DNA of 64,000 bases from Gymnothorax reevesii (GCA_029721435.1 CM056583.1:47645120-47709119); one strand, 5' to 3'; shown: positions 10,511 to 23,388, numbered from the stretch's first letter. Numbers and translations are program-made. The notes: generated by a model not told the origin, from the sequence alone.

Positions 10511-13500
10511 ATGTCTACTTACAGCTGACCTTGTTCATTATAGGGTGAATGGAATTTTCAAATAACCTCTTGATTTTTATATGTATTGGCCATAATGTGC
10601 GAACTTTCAGAATTGAAGTAGCACTCTGAGAAAACCAAGTTGATGAAACTAATAGGTATTTTTCCCACAGCTATTCCAGTTAAGTGAACAACAGAACACA
10701 GAGGCTGCATTGTTTCCCAACTTTATTGCCATCTTAGAAATAATCTTATTTTCCATTTACTGGCCAAGGCGGTGGAAATTCACTGTTGAACCATTTAACA
10801 GTTTTCTCTGGCATCAGTACATGATTTGTAATAACCCAGCAACGAAATCTTCAAAATGTCTTCTTTGGGAAGAAAAAAAATGCTGGGGCATCCTCAACCA
10901 AAATATCCATTTTCTAGCTGTGATTTACACATCCATGTATATTTCAGCACAAACTATTTACATATCTTTAAGGCAAAAAAGCTGAAAAATTACAAAATAA
11001 TTCAGCACATTCCACATGATAGGATAAGAACAGTATATGCAACTTGTCTTTTTTATGCATCTTAGCCTGATTTTTGTGTACAAGAGTACAACTCCTTTGC
11101 CTTCAAACCTATATCCACATTGTGCACAGGAATTTCACTCTATGACAGTAGTTCCCAGACCATTCCTTCAGTGCCCCTGTACAGATCCAGTTATTTTCAT
11201 GATTGTTATTTTTATGTTTTAGCTGCAGTACTGGGTAAATATTCTCAAATACCTGGATCTGCCACCAAGAGATACTCAAGGAGAGAATGGAGACCTACTG
11301 CTCTGAGCCCTAGAAATAACAATACAGGAGAAAGCTATGATTTTCAAGTTGGCGTAAATACAGAATACCATGACATACAGGTTTCCCTGAACGTTTGATG
11401 TGCTGCATTGACTATTTTGTCTCTACGCAAAAATGCGAAAGACGAACGTTTTAAATGTAGCATTGCGTACATTTTACTTGGGAGAGCTCCGTCAAAAAAT
11501 GGTGAGACCAATAAGTTGTTTACTCATATAAGATGCAGCACTCAAGAAGTACCATACTTTGTGTGCTTCAACGCAGCCTCTGCATTTTCACATTCAACGT
11601 CAAATGCCCTTTCCAGTTTCACCCAGTAAGATTTTAATGAGCACCATCATGTTACAGCTATTAGCAATTAGCCCTGATCGTAATTCTGCATCTGCTCTCT
11701 GGTGAACCATTTCAATATGCTGTAAAAACTATTCTGTTCAGTTTTTTGGAACAACAACTGCACAAGTCATCTTTGTCACAAAAATTTAATTATGTACTTT
11801 TCGCTAAAACTATTGCTGTGTAGCCACGCTCAATTCATAGCGATTTGGAAAAAAAAATAAATAAAAAAAAAGTCAGTCGTCATGTACAATGTGTGATGTT
11901 AGGATTTGGGCAAATCGTAAGGAAATTTGTCAGAAAATAGAAAATCCTAAAGCACTTAACCAATAACTGCAACTACAGCAGCTGTCCTGGCCAGTAAAGA
12001 CTAACATATCTACCCAAATATGTACAGTACTACACACACACATGAAATATTAACAAATCAAGGAACAGCACATGGAAATAAAAGTTTAGAATTTTGATGG
12101 TGCAATATAAATAAATGAACATTTCCATTTGGTCATAATAATAAACTGCATTCGAAAGTGGTTCAAGCCATTACAATTCGATCATGTACATATTTAAATA
12201 ATAGCTTTAGAATCCAAACAGAACAAACTCAAGAAGCTGGCTTGAGCCCAATATCGATACCACTTTCTCCCTTTTTGATCCATGACTTTGCAAGCAGTAA
12301 CTATGCTATTTGATTTAAACTGAGATGTCAAATTTGATTTGATGTCCTAATTGTGACAAAGTGGAGCTTAATTTGCAAAGCTCTAGTTTCCAACTAGGTA
12401 AACAGGCACTCGTAAGAAATAAAATTCAAGAATCACACGCAGGTGTCCACTGCTTGGCATTGTAAATTCACAAAGACTTGATCCATTCAAATTTCCAATT
12501 TGATTATAAAAAGTAATTTATCCCCGCCAAAGCAGCCACAGTAGTTTAATGCAAATAATGCAAACATAGCAAGTTTAAGACTGACTACACGTCATACTGG
12601 GTGAGTGGGGGAAGGTCGCCATTTTATCCCCTAAGTAACTACCAGGAAGGAAGGGTGGAGAGTCTCCTTAATGTGGTTATGCTATTGCACATCTGCAGGA
12701 TGTGACATCAGAAATGCGGTAGCATGAAAGAATTCCCTGACTCAATATATGGAAAAAGGGTTCTCAAACCCATAAGCAACCTCGGTAAGGCCAGTTTAAC
12801 TATTTTAAGGCCATTTACAACAAGGGAGGATGATAAAATAAGGGAGGGATTCACATTCTAAGCATTGTATCTGTGCTTTAAAACGTAAAATCCTGGATGT
12901 TGCTTCAATGTTTGTAATCAAAATAACACAAGCAGGCTTCTACCTTTCAGGATCCATCCTTCCCTTCAAGAGACTGAGAAATTATTTTGTACCGGAATTA
13001 AGATGATTACTAAATATGTACAAAGTGTTTTCTGAGTAGGGTAAAAGGGGCTTTTATTAACCTAAGGCACACCTTTCATTTTCAAAAGAATGTAAAAATG
13101 TCATCTGTACGTAACAGGGAAATCTACGCTTGCACCTTTAATAACACATCTAAATGGACTGTACTAAAAAGATGAGTTGCAGCTTTTGATTATTATTATT
13201 TTTTTTTTTTTAATTTAAGGTGAAGATTATGGCTGAGTAAGCAGATGCTGTGACTGAAGACTAAACGTACCAGACCCAAATTTAAGTATCTCCATAATCT
13301 AAAAGGCGCCATCCAAACAATGACAGCAGCCAAAAAAAAAAAAAAATGCACAAGCGAAACTGTCTTGGAGAGCAGACTAGACGAGGTAGAGTTATTCCTG
13401 TCAACAGTGTGAACCGGCAAGGCCTCCTTTTTACTCAACCTGATTAGCACGTCGTCATACAAAATTTCCTACCCACAGTGGGACTACAAGTTATCCATGT

Positions 13501-14100
13501 CCAATAAACTGGGGTTCAAAAAGAACAGTGTAAAGATGTATTAAATAATACCAATTATGCTTGAAAACACCACATTGGACCTAGAAAACTGCGGCAATTG
13601 TCAGAATTTCTCAAAATAAAAAGACACCAAAATACAATTCAAAATCACTCCTATATTCCTGTCAAAATCTTTAAGGCCAACAATGAAATTAAATTTGTCA
13701 ATTAAAATATTTCATTAAATATCAAATATAGTCAAATGTTCATGGATCAACTTTAATGGAGAAGTATTGAATATTCATTATTAAAATACAAACTTACGGA
13801 CTCAGCAGCAGATACACAGGTTGAATTGTTTTTGTTTGCAATCAGTTTCAGGGCAATATTAATCAGATCGCTAGGTTCAAACACTTTAATTCAATTTCTG
13901 TAGTGTATCAAGCTAGGGATTTCATTAAATAATAAATCGAAATATAACAAAAAAAAAAAAAAAAAAAAAAGATAAATAAGCCTAAGTGACACATTGGCAC
14001 TCAAAATAAGTTTGAATGGGGATACTGTGCACCAGAAAAATACAAACGCTCCCACCATTTCATACGCTGTAGCCAAGATCTTCATTCAGCCCACAGAAAA
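10511..14100. other. AT-rich unassigned region, possible 3' UTR on the minus strand
   Basis: There is little repeat content beyond poly(A)/poly(T) runs (13200, 13330, 13950). No LINE or transposase reading frame is seen. This would suit a long 3' UTR of aff1, since a minus-strand AATAAA lies at its far end. No aff1 coding sequence was found next to it, so this is only a suggestion. Confidence 0.25.
10722..10727 (-). terminator. Candidate poly(A) signal AATAAA
   Basis: TTTATT on the plus strand reads AATAAA on the minus strand, in the direction of aff1. Single hexamers are common by chance in AT-rich DNA. Confidence 0.2.
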
Positions 14101-14838
14101 CCTCAGACTCCGTTGACAATGTCTGACACCACCTGCACTAAAGCCTATGACAGAATTCATTTTTTCAGGGCCATGGGCTGTGGGGAGGTAGCGCCGTTTG
14201 TGGATGAGGACGGAGATGTGCTCTGCCTGCAGGGAGGGAGGCCATGCGCCCTGCTTCTGGAAGACTGTGAGCCGTACAGTCCAATCTATCCTCTTGCCTG
14301 CAATCACAGGAGCGTCCGTGAGCCAGTTCCGTGGTGGGCCAATCATAATCATGTTCCCAGTGAAAGGAGGGGTGAATCATGACAACGCTGAGATGGAAAC
14401 TGTGCAAAGCCAGTTTCAAGAGAGTGGACCCCAAGCTTTTTCATGGCAGAGAAAAACCAAATTCCTTCTGCGCTGTTGGGTGGTTTCAAAGAAAGGGCCG
14501 ACCTCCCAATATGTTTTCGTTGCCCTGTATTCCACACTGGCAAAGTGAAAATGGGTCAGATTGCATGTTGTTATCAAGTGGCGGCTGGGAAGCTAATAAT
14601 TAAACGCAAGAAGGTTACAGGGGAGCTGCACATGGCTGTCAGCGGGGCGATCGCTAGACCACAGTGGAGTCGAGTCTGAGCCAATGCAGGCCCTGGCGGG
14701 TGTGACGGACCAGCAATTTCATGTTGGAGGTCAGACTCAAAGGGCCGAGTGCGAAGTCCAGCTCCAGCGACAAGCCTGACAAACAGAAATAACCCGTCAA
14801 AAAGCAAAACACAGGCCGCCACATTATTCACTGAATAT
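14101..14838. other. Unassigned, less AT-rich segment
   Basis: Open frames occur on both strands. A minus-strand acceptor-like site (CTCCTGTGATTGCAG) lies near 14,298, but none of the following frames resembles the expected aff1 C-terminus. No identification is made. Confidence 0.3.
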
Positions 14839-14877
14839 TTATGTACAACCCCGTTCCAAAAAAAAAAAAAAAAAATA
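14839..14877. mobile_element. Tc1-like terminal scrap
   Basis: TACAACCCCGTTCC followed by a long A run resembles the start of a fish Tc1-like inverted repeat. No partner end or transposase lies nearby. Confidence 0.35.
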
Positions 14878-15084
14878 TTACATACCGGTGGGATAAAAAT
14901 GCTTAGTAACCTAAACTTTCGACATGGTTAACCATCAAGTTCTTCTGTCAAAGCGGACAAATTTCAATTTCTCAGAGCAGGCTATACGCTGGTTCAAATC
15001 CAATCTTTACAAATAGACAACAATGTATAAGGGTCAATAGGAAGATTTGACACCATCTTCATTGTCTGGTAGGGGTGCCTCAAG

Positions 15085-15092
15085 GATCAATC
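15085..15092. repeat. Left target duplication of the minus-strand LINE
   Basis: GATCAATC here recurs at 18063-18070. Removing the sequence between restores the L2 reading GSILGP across the join. Confidence 0.75.
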
Positions 15093-15906
15093 AATCAAAT
15101 CCTTTATTTAACCAGATAAAGCCAATTGAGACCAAGAACTCTTTTTCAATGGTGATCTGGCAGTATGCAGCAAGTCACAAACAAGTATTATATAGACACA
15201 ACACAGTTCAAGACAATATTGACAAAACAGTAAAGTATAAAACAAGAAACAAGGGACAGAATAGAGACTACCATCTGACAGGACAAAACTAAATATGCAA
15301 AAAGAAAATCATAAGTTCTAAAAATGGCTCGATATAAAAACAGTGGAAAAATATATCTAAACAGTACAAAAAGTGCAGCTAATGGGAAATGCTTCAGATA
15401 TCTTTTGTCAAACTTGGTATAGAGATGGGAGCAGCAATTTTAAAATGAGTTTGAAGGTCATCCATGACCAAGGGCCATAGTGAAACAGCCTCCTCTTACC
15501 AGCGCCAGATCGCACAGGAGGCACCTCGAATCGCAACCAGGCGTTGGATCTGAGGTTGTAAGAGTTCTAAATTAAAACAAATTTAGAGCAGAAGTACTGG
15601 GGTAGTTTGCCTAAAATAGCCTTGTATATTACAGGGTTCTCACGGATCCTTAAAAAGTCTTAAAAGGCATTAAATTCACAAATCTAAAAACAAGGCCTTA
15701 ATTGGCATTAAAATGTCTTAAATAAATCTTTCAAAAGTCTTAAAAATGTGAACTCGTGATGAATTAGTGAACACACTGAGAAAGAAAAAATGGCAGAATT
15801 GGCAGAGGTGGAGGAGGAACTGAAAAAAGCAGTGCCATATCAGTGAACGATATCGGCTTTAAAATTAAATATCGGACATCGGCCATTCTGCTGATATCTG
15901 CCGATA

Positions 15907-16965
15907 TACATACCCAAAACCAGTGAAGTTGGCACGTTGTGTAAATTGCAGATAAAAACAGAATACAATGATTTGCAAATCCTTTTCAACTTATATTCAA
16001 TTGAATACACTGCAAAGACAAGATGTTGAATGTTCAAACTGAGAAACTTTTTTTGTTGTTGAAAATAATCATTAACTTAGAATTTAAAGGCAGCAACACA
16101 TTGCAAAAAAGTTGGCACAGGGGCCTTTTTATCACTGTGTTACATCGCCTTTCCTTTTAACGACACTCAGTAAATGTTTGGGAACTGAGGAGACCAATTT
16201 TGAAGTTTTTCAGGTGAAACTCTTTCCCATTCTTGCTTGATGTACAGCTTAAGTTGTTCAACAGTCCGGGGTCTCTGTTGTTGTATTTTATGCTTCATAA
16301 TGCACCACACATTTTCAATGGGAGACAGGTCTGGACTACAGGCAGGCCAGTCTCGTACCCAGACTCTTTTACTACGGAGCCATGCTGTTATAACACGTGC
16401 AGAATGTGGCTTGGCATTGTCTTGCTGGAATAAGCAGGGGCGTCCATGAAAAAGACGTTGCTTGGATGGCAACATATGTTGCTCCAAAACCTGTATGCAC
16501 CTTTCAGCATTAATGGAGCCTTCACATATATGCAAGTTGCCCATGCCTTGGGCACTAATATACCCCCATACCATCACAGATGCTTGCTTTTGAACTTTGC
16601 ACCTACAACAGTTCGGATGGTTCTTTCCCTCTTCGCTCCGGAGGACACGACGTCCACAGTTTCCAAAAACAATTTGAAATGTGGACTCGTCAGACCACAG
16701 AACACTTTTCCACTTTCCATCAGTCCATCTTAGATGAGCTCGGGCCCAGCAAAGCCGGTGGCGTTTCTGGGTGCTGGTGATAAATGGCTTTCACTTTGCA
16801 TTGTAGAGTTTTAACTTGCACTTGCAGATGTAGCAACGAACTGTAGTTACTGACAGTGGTTTTCTGAAGTGTTCCTGAGCCCGTGTGGCGATGTACTTTG
16901 CACACTGATGTTGGTTTTTGATGCAGTACCGCCTGAGGGGTCAAAGGTCACGGCCATTGCTGTAC
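15907..16965 (-). mobile_element. Tc1-like transposon, one end lost
   Basis: The left end after a TA carries the usual fish Tc1 subterminal phrase ATACAATGATTTGCAAATCC. The right inverted repeat is not found, so the element is truncated near 16,965. It contains a broken transposase on the minus strand. Confidence 0.75.
16167..16577 (-). pseudogene. Tc1-like transposase, C-terminal half
   Basis: The frame holds [24 protein letters not shown] (second catalytic Asp) and SPDLSPIENVW (catalytic Glu), the DD34E signature of Tc1/mariner transposases. Upstream, SDE-region and N-terminal parts lie in other frames around 16600-16950, so the gene is frameshifted. The DNA-binding helix-turn-helix region is incomplete. 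It sits in the innermost layer of the nest and cannot make a full enzyme. Confidence 0.85.
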
Positions 16966-18344
16966 AGTTCTACAATGCACTTCATACATGTTCCTTGTGA
17001 ATAGAGGTAAAATTGGTTGTGGGTGTTGTCATAAGTCTGTTTTAAGTAGGACAGGCTGCAAGTATCTTATTTGTTTTGTTTAAAAACAATTGTAATGAAC
17101 AAATATGACATGTTTTAAATTAAGTAAATTGAGGTATTTTTCTCATTTTGCACAAGGAGTGATTACTGATGTTACATCATTTTCAGCTTTGTCTTATGTC
17201 TGCATTTGCCAGCAGGCCAACATGATGAAGAGTCTGCAGAATAATTCTGCCTGTTAATTCCCCTGCAGAAACTAGATGATCACTGCAATTAGATGTGGGG
17301 GAAAAAATATCGGTGTCAGTATTGGATATCGGCCAAATGAGTTGTAAAATATTGGCATATCGGATATCGGCCAAAAATCTAATATCGTCCATCCCTAGTA
17401 TTAATGTTTTTCAAAAAAACGTTTTCATTTGATCAAATGATCATATTTCATGTTCAAATAAACATTTGGGCAAAATTGTCCCGAATCCTATGATGAGGTG
17501 TTATTTTTCCATTTGTGTTTATTATGAAGTTGGTCTTAAATTTAATATCAAATGGCATTAAAAAAGTCTTAAAAAGTCTTGAATTTAACTTGCCCTAAGC
17601 TGTGGGAACCCTGTATTAAAACATACCAGTGGTGCAGCCTGCGCATAGCTAGTGAAGGCCAGCCGACTAAAGTGTATAGTGTACAGAGATGCGTCCTATA
17701 GGGCAACTTAGAAATGCATCTCAGCGCAGATTGATAGAGCGGATCGCGTTTAACCAGGAAAGCGGGACACGCAAATCGGTAAACAGTAATCGCCATAATC
17801 AAGTTGAGACAAAAATATATTATTTCCAAGCCGTTTGCGAGAAAGAGGAAAAGCAAGATTTTAATCTATACAAGAAACCCAGTGTAAACATGAGTTTCCT
17901 TGTCAACATGTCAATATGGTAGTTAAAAGTTAAATTCTTGTCCAGCCATAATCCTAGATATTTGTATTTATATACAAACTCAATTAGAGTTCCATCTAGG
18001 GTAATAAGAGAAGGGGAAGAAACTACAGACCTATGTGGTGCAAACAGCATAGCTTTAGTTTAGATCAATCCTTGGGCCAACTCTGTTTTCCTTAAACATA
18101 AACGACCCACCTACTTCATGTACCAGTGTAAATTTTCAAATGTATGCAGATGATGCTGTGATCTTTACACATACCAAGACCTCCCAGGAAGCCTCCCAAA
18201 TTTTAACTACAGCAGTAGTTTAGGTGCGGAATTGGCTCACAAATTCCTGTCTCCTTCTTAACACCACGAAAACTGTGAGTATAAAATTGAATGCATCTCT
18301 GAATGAGGGTGAGCTTGGCATTGCAAAACAAGAGCCATCTGGCA

Positions 18345-18588
18345 ATGGCGGATCCCCCCGGCTGTAGGCTGTGCAACCTACAGGTTGTGTGGACAGACGG
18401 ACGGACCGAAACCCCCAAAAAGCACTACTAACCATAAGGAGAAGCTCCATACCAGATTTGGTGTTTGTCAGTGATATAGTTTTCGAGTTCTGGTCCGGAA
18501 ACACGTTTATTACAGACGGACGGACGGACGGACGGACGGACACTCTGATCGCTATATCCCCCCGCATTATATGCCGGGGGATAATAGA
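18345..18588 (+). mobile_element. Hairpin/GGAC repeat family, copy 2
   Basis: The left edge has a hairpin CTGTAGG..CCTACAG, the body has ACCATAAGGAGAAGCTCCAT and TTTTCGAGTTCTGGTCCGG, then GGAC repeated several times. The right edge is the palindrome ATCCCCCCGCA..TGCCGGGGGAT followed by AAT. It interrupts the L2 reverse transcriptase. Confidence 0.7.
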
Positions 18589-19592
18589 ATACTGAAAATC
18601 AATAAAAAACAAGAAATTAATAAATGCTTCTTCCAGGTAAATCCTAGAAAGCTGAAATTTCAGGGGCATGTTCAATGAAGAAAGAAAAAAGTTTTATACA
18701 CTGCAACTTATGGTGAATTCAGAAGTGCCTCACTCTATATTTTTCAAAAAATGAATATTCATAACATGTTAATATCTCAACAAATATTCATTCAAATGGT
18801 ACCATGCTTGGCAGATTGTTTGTACACATGGAGCTTATAAAGTATACCAAAGGACATTTTGATACGAGAAACGGTTTGTCCACAGTAACAAATTATATAA
18901 TACTGTACAGCCTATTATGAACATAATATTTTTTATTTCAAAAAGTCTCAAATGGATTTTCACAAAATTAGGTCACAGTACAGGGCATGGTACAGCAATG
19001 ATGTGTGATTTTTTTCAGAATTTTATGACATCGCGACAGGCCTTGGTCAAAGCAAAAGTCCCATTTTGGTGTATTTAGGTGGCGCTAGAGAGCCATTTTG
19101 TCTGTTTGGTGAAGATTTTAGACATTTAAAAAATGTTGAAATCCCCTATGAATTAACTATAAAATTTTGTTTGTTTTGAGCATGTTTAAGGGGTCAAATT
19201 AAGGTTGGGAATTGTGTACGCATCGAAAGAAGGCAGTGAAAGTGGCTGGGGACCCCATCTTTGACGCCTCAAAAAATCCAAACCGTTCGACTTTCCAAAA
19301 AGCTTTACAATAATTTTCTTCGACAGAGTGTGCTTTGTCATGTATTAGCATTTGGAGTCGATATGATGAACGCCCTCAAAGGATTTCGCGTTTGTTCGAA
19401 GGCAAATTTTGGCCATATTTAGGGAAAAAAGGAAATTGATATGCAAATTGTGGACTTCCTGTTCGATTTAGATAATGGGTATTGATTGTTTATTTTTAGG
19501 CCTTGATGAGTTGAACAATACAGTATTGGTTCCATCGCTCTACGACTTTCCTAACGGTCGTGGTGGCCGTCTAAGTGCCAGTGAAATGTGTC
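18589..19592. other. Insertion between two hairpin/GGAC copies
   Basis: This stretch does not belong to the L2. It holds the phrase GGTGGCGCTAGAGAGCCATT at about 19079, repeated at about 19593, so it is probably part of a larger or duplicated copy of the same repeat family. No coding content was recognised. Confidence 0.4.
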
Positions 19593-19812
19593 TTGGTGGC
19601 GCTAGAGAGCCATTTTGGCACCTAAGGGGATACCACCACCAAAAGGCACAACTAGACCATAAGGAGAAGCTCCATACCAAATTTGGTGTATGTAAGCGGT
19701 ATAGTTTTCGAGTTCTGGTCCGGAAACGATTTTATTACAGACGGACGGACAGACGGATGGACGGACACACAGATCGCTATATCCTCCCGCAATTATGTGC
19801 CAGGGGGATAAT
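19593..19812 (+). mobile_element. Hairpin/GGAC repeat family, copy 3
   Basis: Nearly the same body as copy 2 (ACCATAAGGAGAAGCTCCAT, TTTTCGAGTTCTGGTCCGG, GGAC units, ATCGCTATATCC) and the same palindromic right edge ending GGGGGATAAT. The L2 frame resumes immediately after it as FQYLGVTLD. Confidence 0.7.
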
Positions 19813-20010
19813 TTCAATATCTGGGTGTCACTTTGGACTGGAACTCGTAAGAGCCATGTGAAAAGGATTGTGAATACGATCAAATTTAATCTACACAATT
19901 TCAGGCAGATTAGGACATTATTAGCAGATAACGCAGCCCGGATGCATCTGGGTCACTCCATACAAAACTGTACAATTCACTGTGTTGGACAAGAATTGTC
20001 AATACATTCT

Positions 20011-20429
20011 TTTCCCCCCCAAGGGAATTAAATGATTTGCATTGCTCATATTTATTCACTCCCGGATTGAAGATATACATAAGAAAAATAACAGTCATCG
20101 GTCCAACATCACAGAAGAAAAAGTCGTGTCCAGATGTCAGCCAAGGCATTGTGAAAGCCATATTTTGTTACAAACTTAGGCAGCCAACTTCAAGAAATAC
20201 TCAAGTCTGTTGTTCCTTGAAACAAAGTAAATTAAATATTGCAGAGACATACCCATTATAACGGTTTCAATTGTCTGCACTAAATTACCGGGACTCGCCT
20301 GATCAGAAATCCAATTTGAAACGACTGTCGTGGGCGTAACCAGTCGCGTCCTCGCGCGTTACGTCCAGACATGTGTGTTAATTTTCGTCATGTCTGCAAA
20401 TGACATATAGAAGACTGCGGCAAACTACT
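20011..20429. other. Unassigned insertion in the L2
   Basis: No L2 coding sequence and no recognised repeat; a GC-richer part begins near 20,320. Confidence 0.35.
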
Positions 20430-21173
20430 CCGGGATTTACACTAGGCGCGTCTGCGCAGCGCCGTGGTTTTGTTCCGTCATGCTCGCTACTTCAGTTTAC
20501 ACCAGCAGCGTCTCACAACGCGGAACGTCAGCGCAGCGTCCTGCCAGCTGATACAATCGACTTGCTCAGATTTTGCATATTTCATCATTTTTACCGGCAT
20601 ATTTGTGCAACGACCTTAAATGCTTTGTTATTTTTTCTGCTTTAATTGCATGTCATTTCAGTCATTGTTGTGCTGTAGAATCTACTACAGTCCAGTCGTG
20701 TACACTATTGAAAAAAAACACCTGTGCCCGTGTTTTAGTCACAACAAAATCTCAACTTTGAAAAATAAGTTTTTATACGATAGATTGTTTATATTCGTTA
20801 AAATAACAAATTTTATATCAAAGATTAGTGGCTGGTTTCTTTTAGTTAAAAGCGTATTCCCCTTGATAGTTACTTCCTGCCTGGCACTATATGGTGTGCG
20901 ATTCCCATTAGGACAAAAAAGTTGGATCCACTAAACGTATATGGCCGAACTATGGGAAACGTGTCCGTGCTATATTCAGATCAGTGCGACTGCGGCTCGC
21001 CAGCGACAGAAATAGACTTGCTGCATATTCTCTGCGGAGCGGAGCGCCGAGCCGCTTCTGGGACACTGCTGACACGCGCCGCAGCGTATCTGGTGTAAAC
21101 ACGAGCATTGACCAGAATGGCTGCGCATTTCTCCGAGTGCCGCGGTGCGGCCGCGCCTGGTGTAAATTGGGGG
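20430..21173. mobile_element. MITE with CpG-rich subterminal repeats
   Basis: Left GGATTTACACTAGGCGCG and right (inverted) CAATTTACACCAGGCGCG form imperfect inverted repeats. The motif TTTACACCAG..CGC recurs inward at both ends (about 20500 and 21085). The centre is AT-rich. No clear target duplication was identified and no transposase is present. Confidence 0.6.
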
Positions 21174-21954
21174 TAAGGTACTCACTTCCTGCATCAAAAT
21201 TTCACAAGGCATCAGACGATAATATATCCCATGCTTTTAAAAACAATGATTGAAAAAAGAAAAATTTTCCGTGTCCCAAAATCGTGTTACATCCATAACA
21301 ACATGAAGAAATATGCGTAGATCGTGTCCTGCGCATAGACTGTATAAAAAGATGGACGCAGTACCCGGATCTGAAAAGTGAGGCCGATGCAGAAATCTAA
21401 AAAAATTTGCATTATATATAATGGCCAGCAGATGGGGACGTCAGTGGTTGCAGAAAGAAGTTCAATGCTACTGAAGTCTGAGAAAATGATCGAACATTTT
21501 CTTTGAAATGCCTTCTTGTGAATAAAATGATATTCCTTTGGTGATTTAGAGTAACAAGAAGCCAGTTACAAAATTTTAACAATACTTTGCACTGAAGCCA
21601 GGTGAACAGAATACAAAAATTGATGACATGCAAAACATTGACTGGCCGTAATTGTCCATAAATGGTTCTGATATAAATGGCCTCAGTCTCTTACAAAAGA
21701 ATTGACTTTGAAATGCATCTAACTTTCAGGAATTCAATATCTGCTTTGTGTCCTCGTTACACCCACAATGCCTGCCACCTTAGTATATTATGGGGTCACT
21801 GAAATTAAGTGATCACTCGGTTTATCTTCTTGCTCACTTAATTGTGATGCCCATGGATGGGGTTTCACCACTGCAATGAAAAACTTTGGAGAAGGTGTAT
21901 TTGAATTTTCATCATCATTTTAACACATTTATACAGTTAAGTATGGAATGACCC
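21174..21954. other. Unassigned insertion in the L2
   Basis: Includes AGACTGTATAAAAAGATGGACG near 21,335, which resembles a dispersed fish repeat. Nothing else is assigned. Confidence 0.3.
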
Positions 21955-22164
21955 ATCTACATTCCATGATATTTTCTCACATTGACTATTGTCTCGTAAA
22001 ATTGGTCTCTTACAGGAGTTAAGTAACAAACCTTCAGCCTGTTGAGTCGCTCTATAAAAAGGCTCTGAAGGTCCTGGATTAAAAAAACCATACCGTGATC
22101 ACCACTGTACCCTTCATGCTAAACGCAATCTTTTAAGTTTCAATCATTATAATAACTTCAGAAT

Positions 22165-22749
22165 CGGTTGATTACTTTATTGTCATTGTTACAGAATAAC
22201 AAAGATTTACGTTTGAAGAGAAAGCCTCCGGGCCGCAGTGATGTGCGTTGCGCGGCCAAATTAAGATTGTAATGTGAAAAGATGCCACTAGATGGCAGTA
22301 TTGACATTTTTTTGGTTAAGCCCAGTCTGGAGCTAGGTGTGGGCACGTCCTGGGCATGTCTGAGAGGGGAACCCCAGAGAATTTAAAAAAAAGTCTAAAA
22401 GGTGGGAGGGGGCTGCAAAAGAGTACATAAGGAGAGAAATTGAGAGAGTAAAGTAGTAGCAGAAATTGCAAGGAGAAGGATGCATTTGAGCAGACCAGTC
22501 ACTCTTTTCAAGACCTGTGAGGTTTTTTGTGGATTTTTGCCTGTGTTTGAGCATTTTCCTGTCCCAGGACATCACCAAGCAACCCCATCTCAAAGGGACT
22601 CTAAATATCTTTTTTTTTGTCAATCTTGGTCAGTAGATTAGATTGTAAATTAGTTCAGTGCTTTGGTTAAATTAAATCTGTTTAAGTTTTGGAGTTTTGT
22701 CTGTCATCTCTTGCTGTCGTATGTGTCATAACAAATTGGGGCCATAAGA
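22165..22749 (+). mobile_element. LTR-like insertion in the L2
   Basis: L2 coding stops near 22,160 and resumes near 22,750. The inserted part ends TGTGTCATAACA followed by AATTGGGGCC, which looks like an LTR end and primer-binding site. No partner LTR or coding region is present, so a solo LTR is the simplest reading. The left edge is not fixed. Confidence 0.35.
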
Positions 22750-23388
22750 TCGATCATGGCTCGTCCACCAGGACCACAAGGGCCTCTTCGAAAGGGGACT
22801 GAGGTTCCCTTTAGGCAGACCACCTTTGGTCAAGATGTTCTGTCGGTCATTGGCTATAAATATTGGAATAGCCTACCACTGGAACTTAGGGAGTGCCCCA
22901 CTTATCTCTCCTTCAAAACCAATATGACGGGATGGCTAAAATTGAACCAAATATGTAACCTAACCATAACCCATAATCCGCCACACCTAATATGCCCAGT
23001 CCAACCATCTTGATAAAATTCTTCTCTGTGTACACTTTGTATTTACAGACTGTCTGATATGTCTTATGAATGGATATCAGGGACATCAGATTCTAGTTAT
23101 GTACTGTATATATGCATGGTTATGAGACGCAAGTATGGTCCTTGCGTATGTTTTAAGAGATGGTTTTGTATGATTTTCCAACATGTGTTGTAGTAGTTTT
23201 TATAGTGTTTTGTTTTGTCCTATTCTTGTTTCATATATGTTTGTTCTCCCCCTCCCCCTTCCCCAGAGACTCTATATTTTTAACAACAACCTGCCCTAGG
23301 GACAACAAATGTAAACTGGCATCTGGCTACAGTCTGGCATATTTACATTTTGTGTAAAATGTTCATTAATATGCATTTGTCCCCATAC

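Larger units (their letters stand above)
15830..17398. mobile_element. hAT-like element with CGATATCGG termini
   Basis: Subterminal ATATCGGACATCGGCC motifs on the left are mirrored by TTGGCCGATATCCGATATG on the right, ending in TACTAGGGATGGACGATAT read from the right. This terminus style is typical of fish hAT MITEs. It lies inside the CAGGG element and is itself interrupted by a Tc1-like element. Exact ends are uncertain. Confidence 0.6.
15632..17613. mobile_element. TIR element with TATTA duplication, inside the minus-strand LINE
   Basis: Ends are CAGGGTTCTCACGG and, inverted, CAGGGTTCCCACAG. Both flanks are TATTA (15627-15631 and 17614-17618). Removing the element and one TATTA restores the LINE frame HWYVLIYKAILGKLP exactly. 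Subterminal AAAAAGTCTTAAAA repeats occur at both ends. A 5-bp duplication and CAGGG ends fit some hAT groups, but no transposase was recognised. Confidence 0.8.
15093..18062 (-). mobile_element. 5'-truncated minus-strand LINE inside the L2
   Basis: On the minus strand the sequence reads LDGTLIEFVYKYKYLGLWLD, then APYRTHLCTLYTLVGWPSL-like segments and RRLHHWYVLI. After an inserted element it continues YKAILGKLP, NLRSNAWLRFEVPPVRS. These are C-terminal reverse-transcriptase segments of a common fish non-LTR family. Its 3' end (15093) has a GATT-type tail. It is 5' truncated and flanked by GATCAATC duplications, so it jumped into the L2 after the L2 was already there. Confidence 0.8.

Noticed and set aside
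14113..14548. Several overlapping frames on both strands
   Set aside because: Considered as the aff1 last exon because of an acceptor-like site, but no frame resembles the AFF1 C-terminus.
20976..21212. Minus-strand frame containing IYTRRG
   Set aside because: Briefly considered for the aff1 C-terminal YTRQG; it is the terminus of a MITE and the flanking residues do not match.
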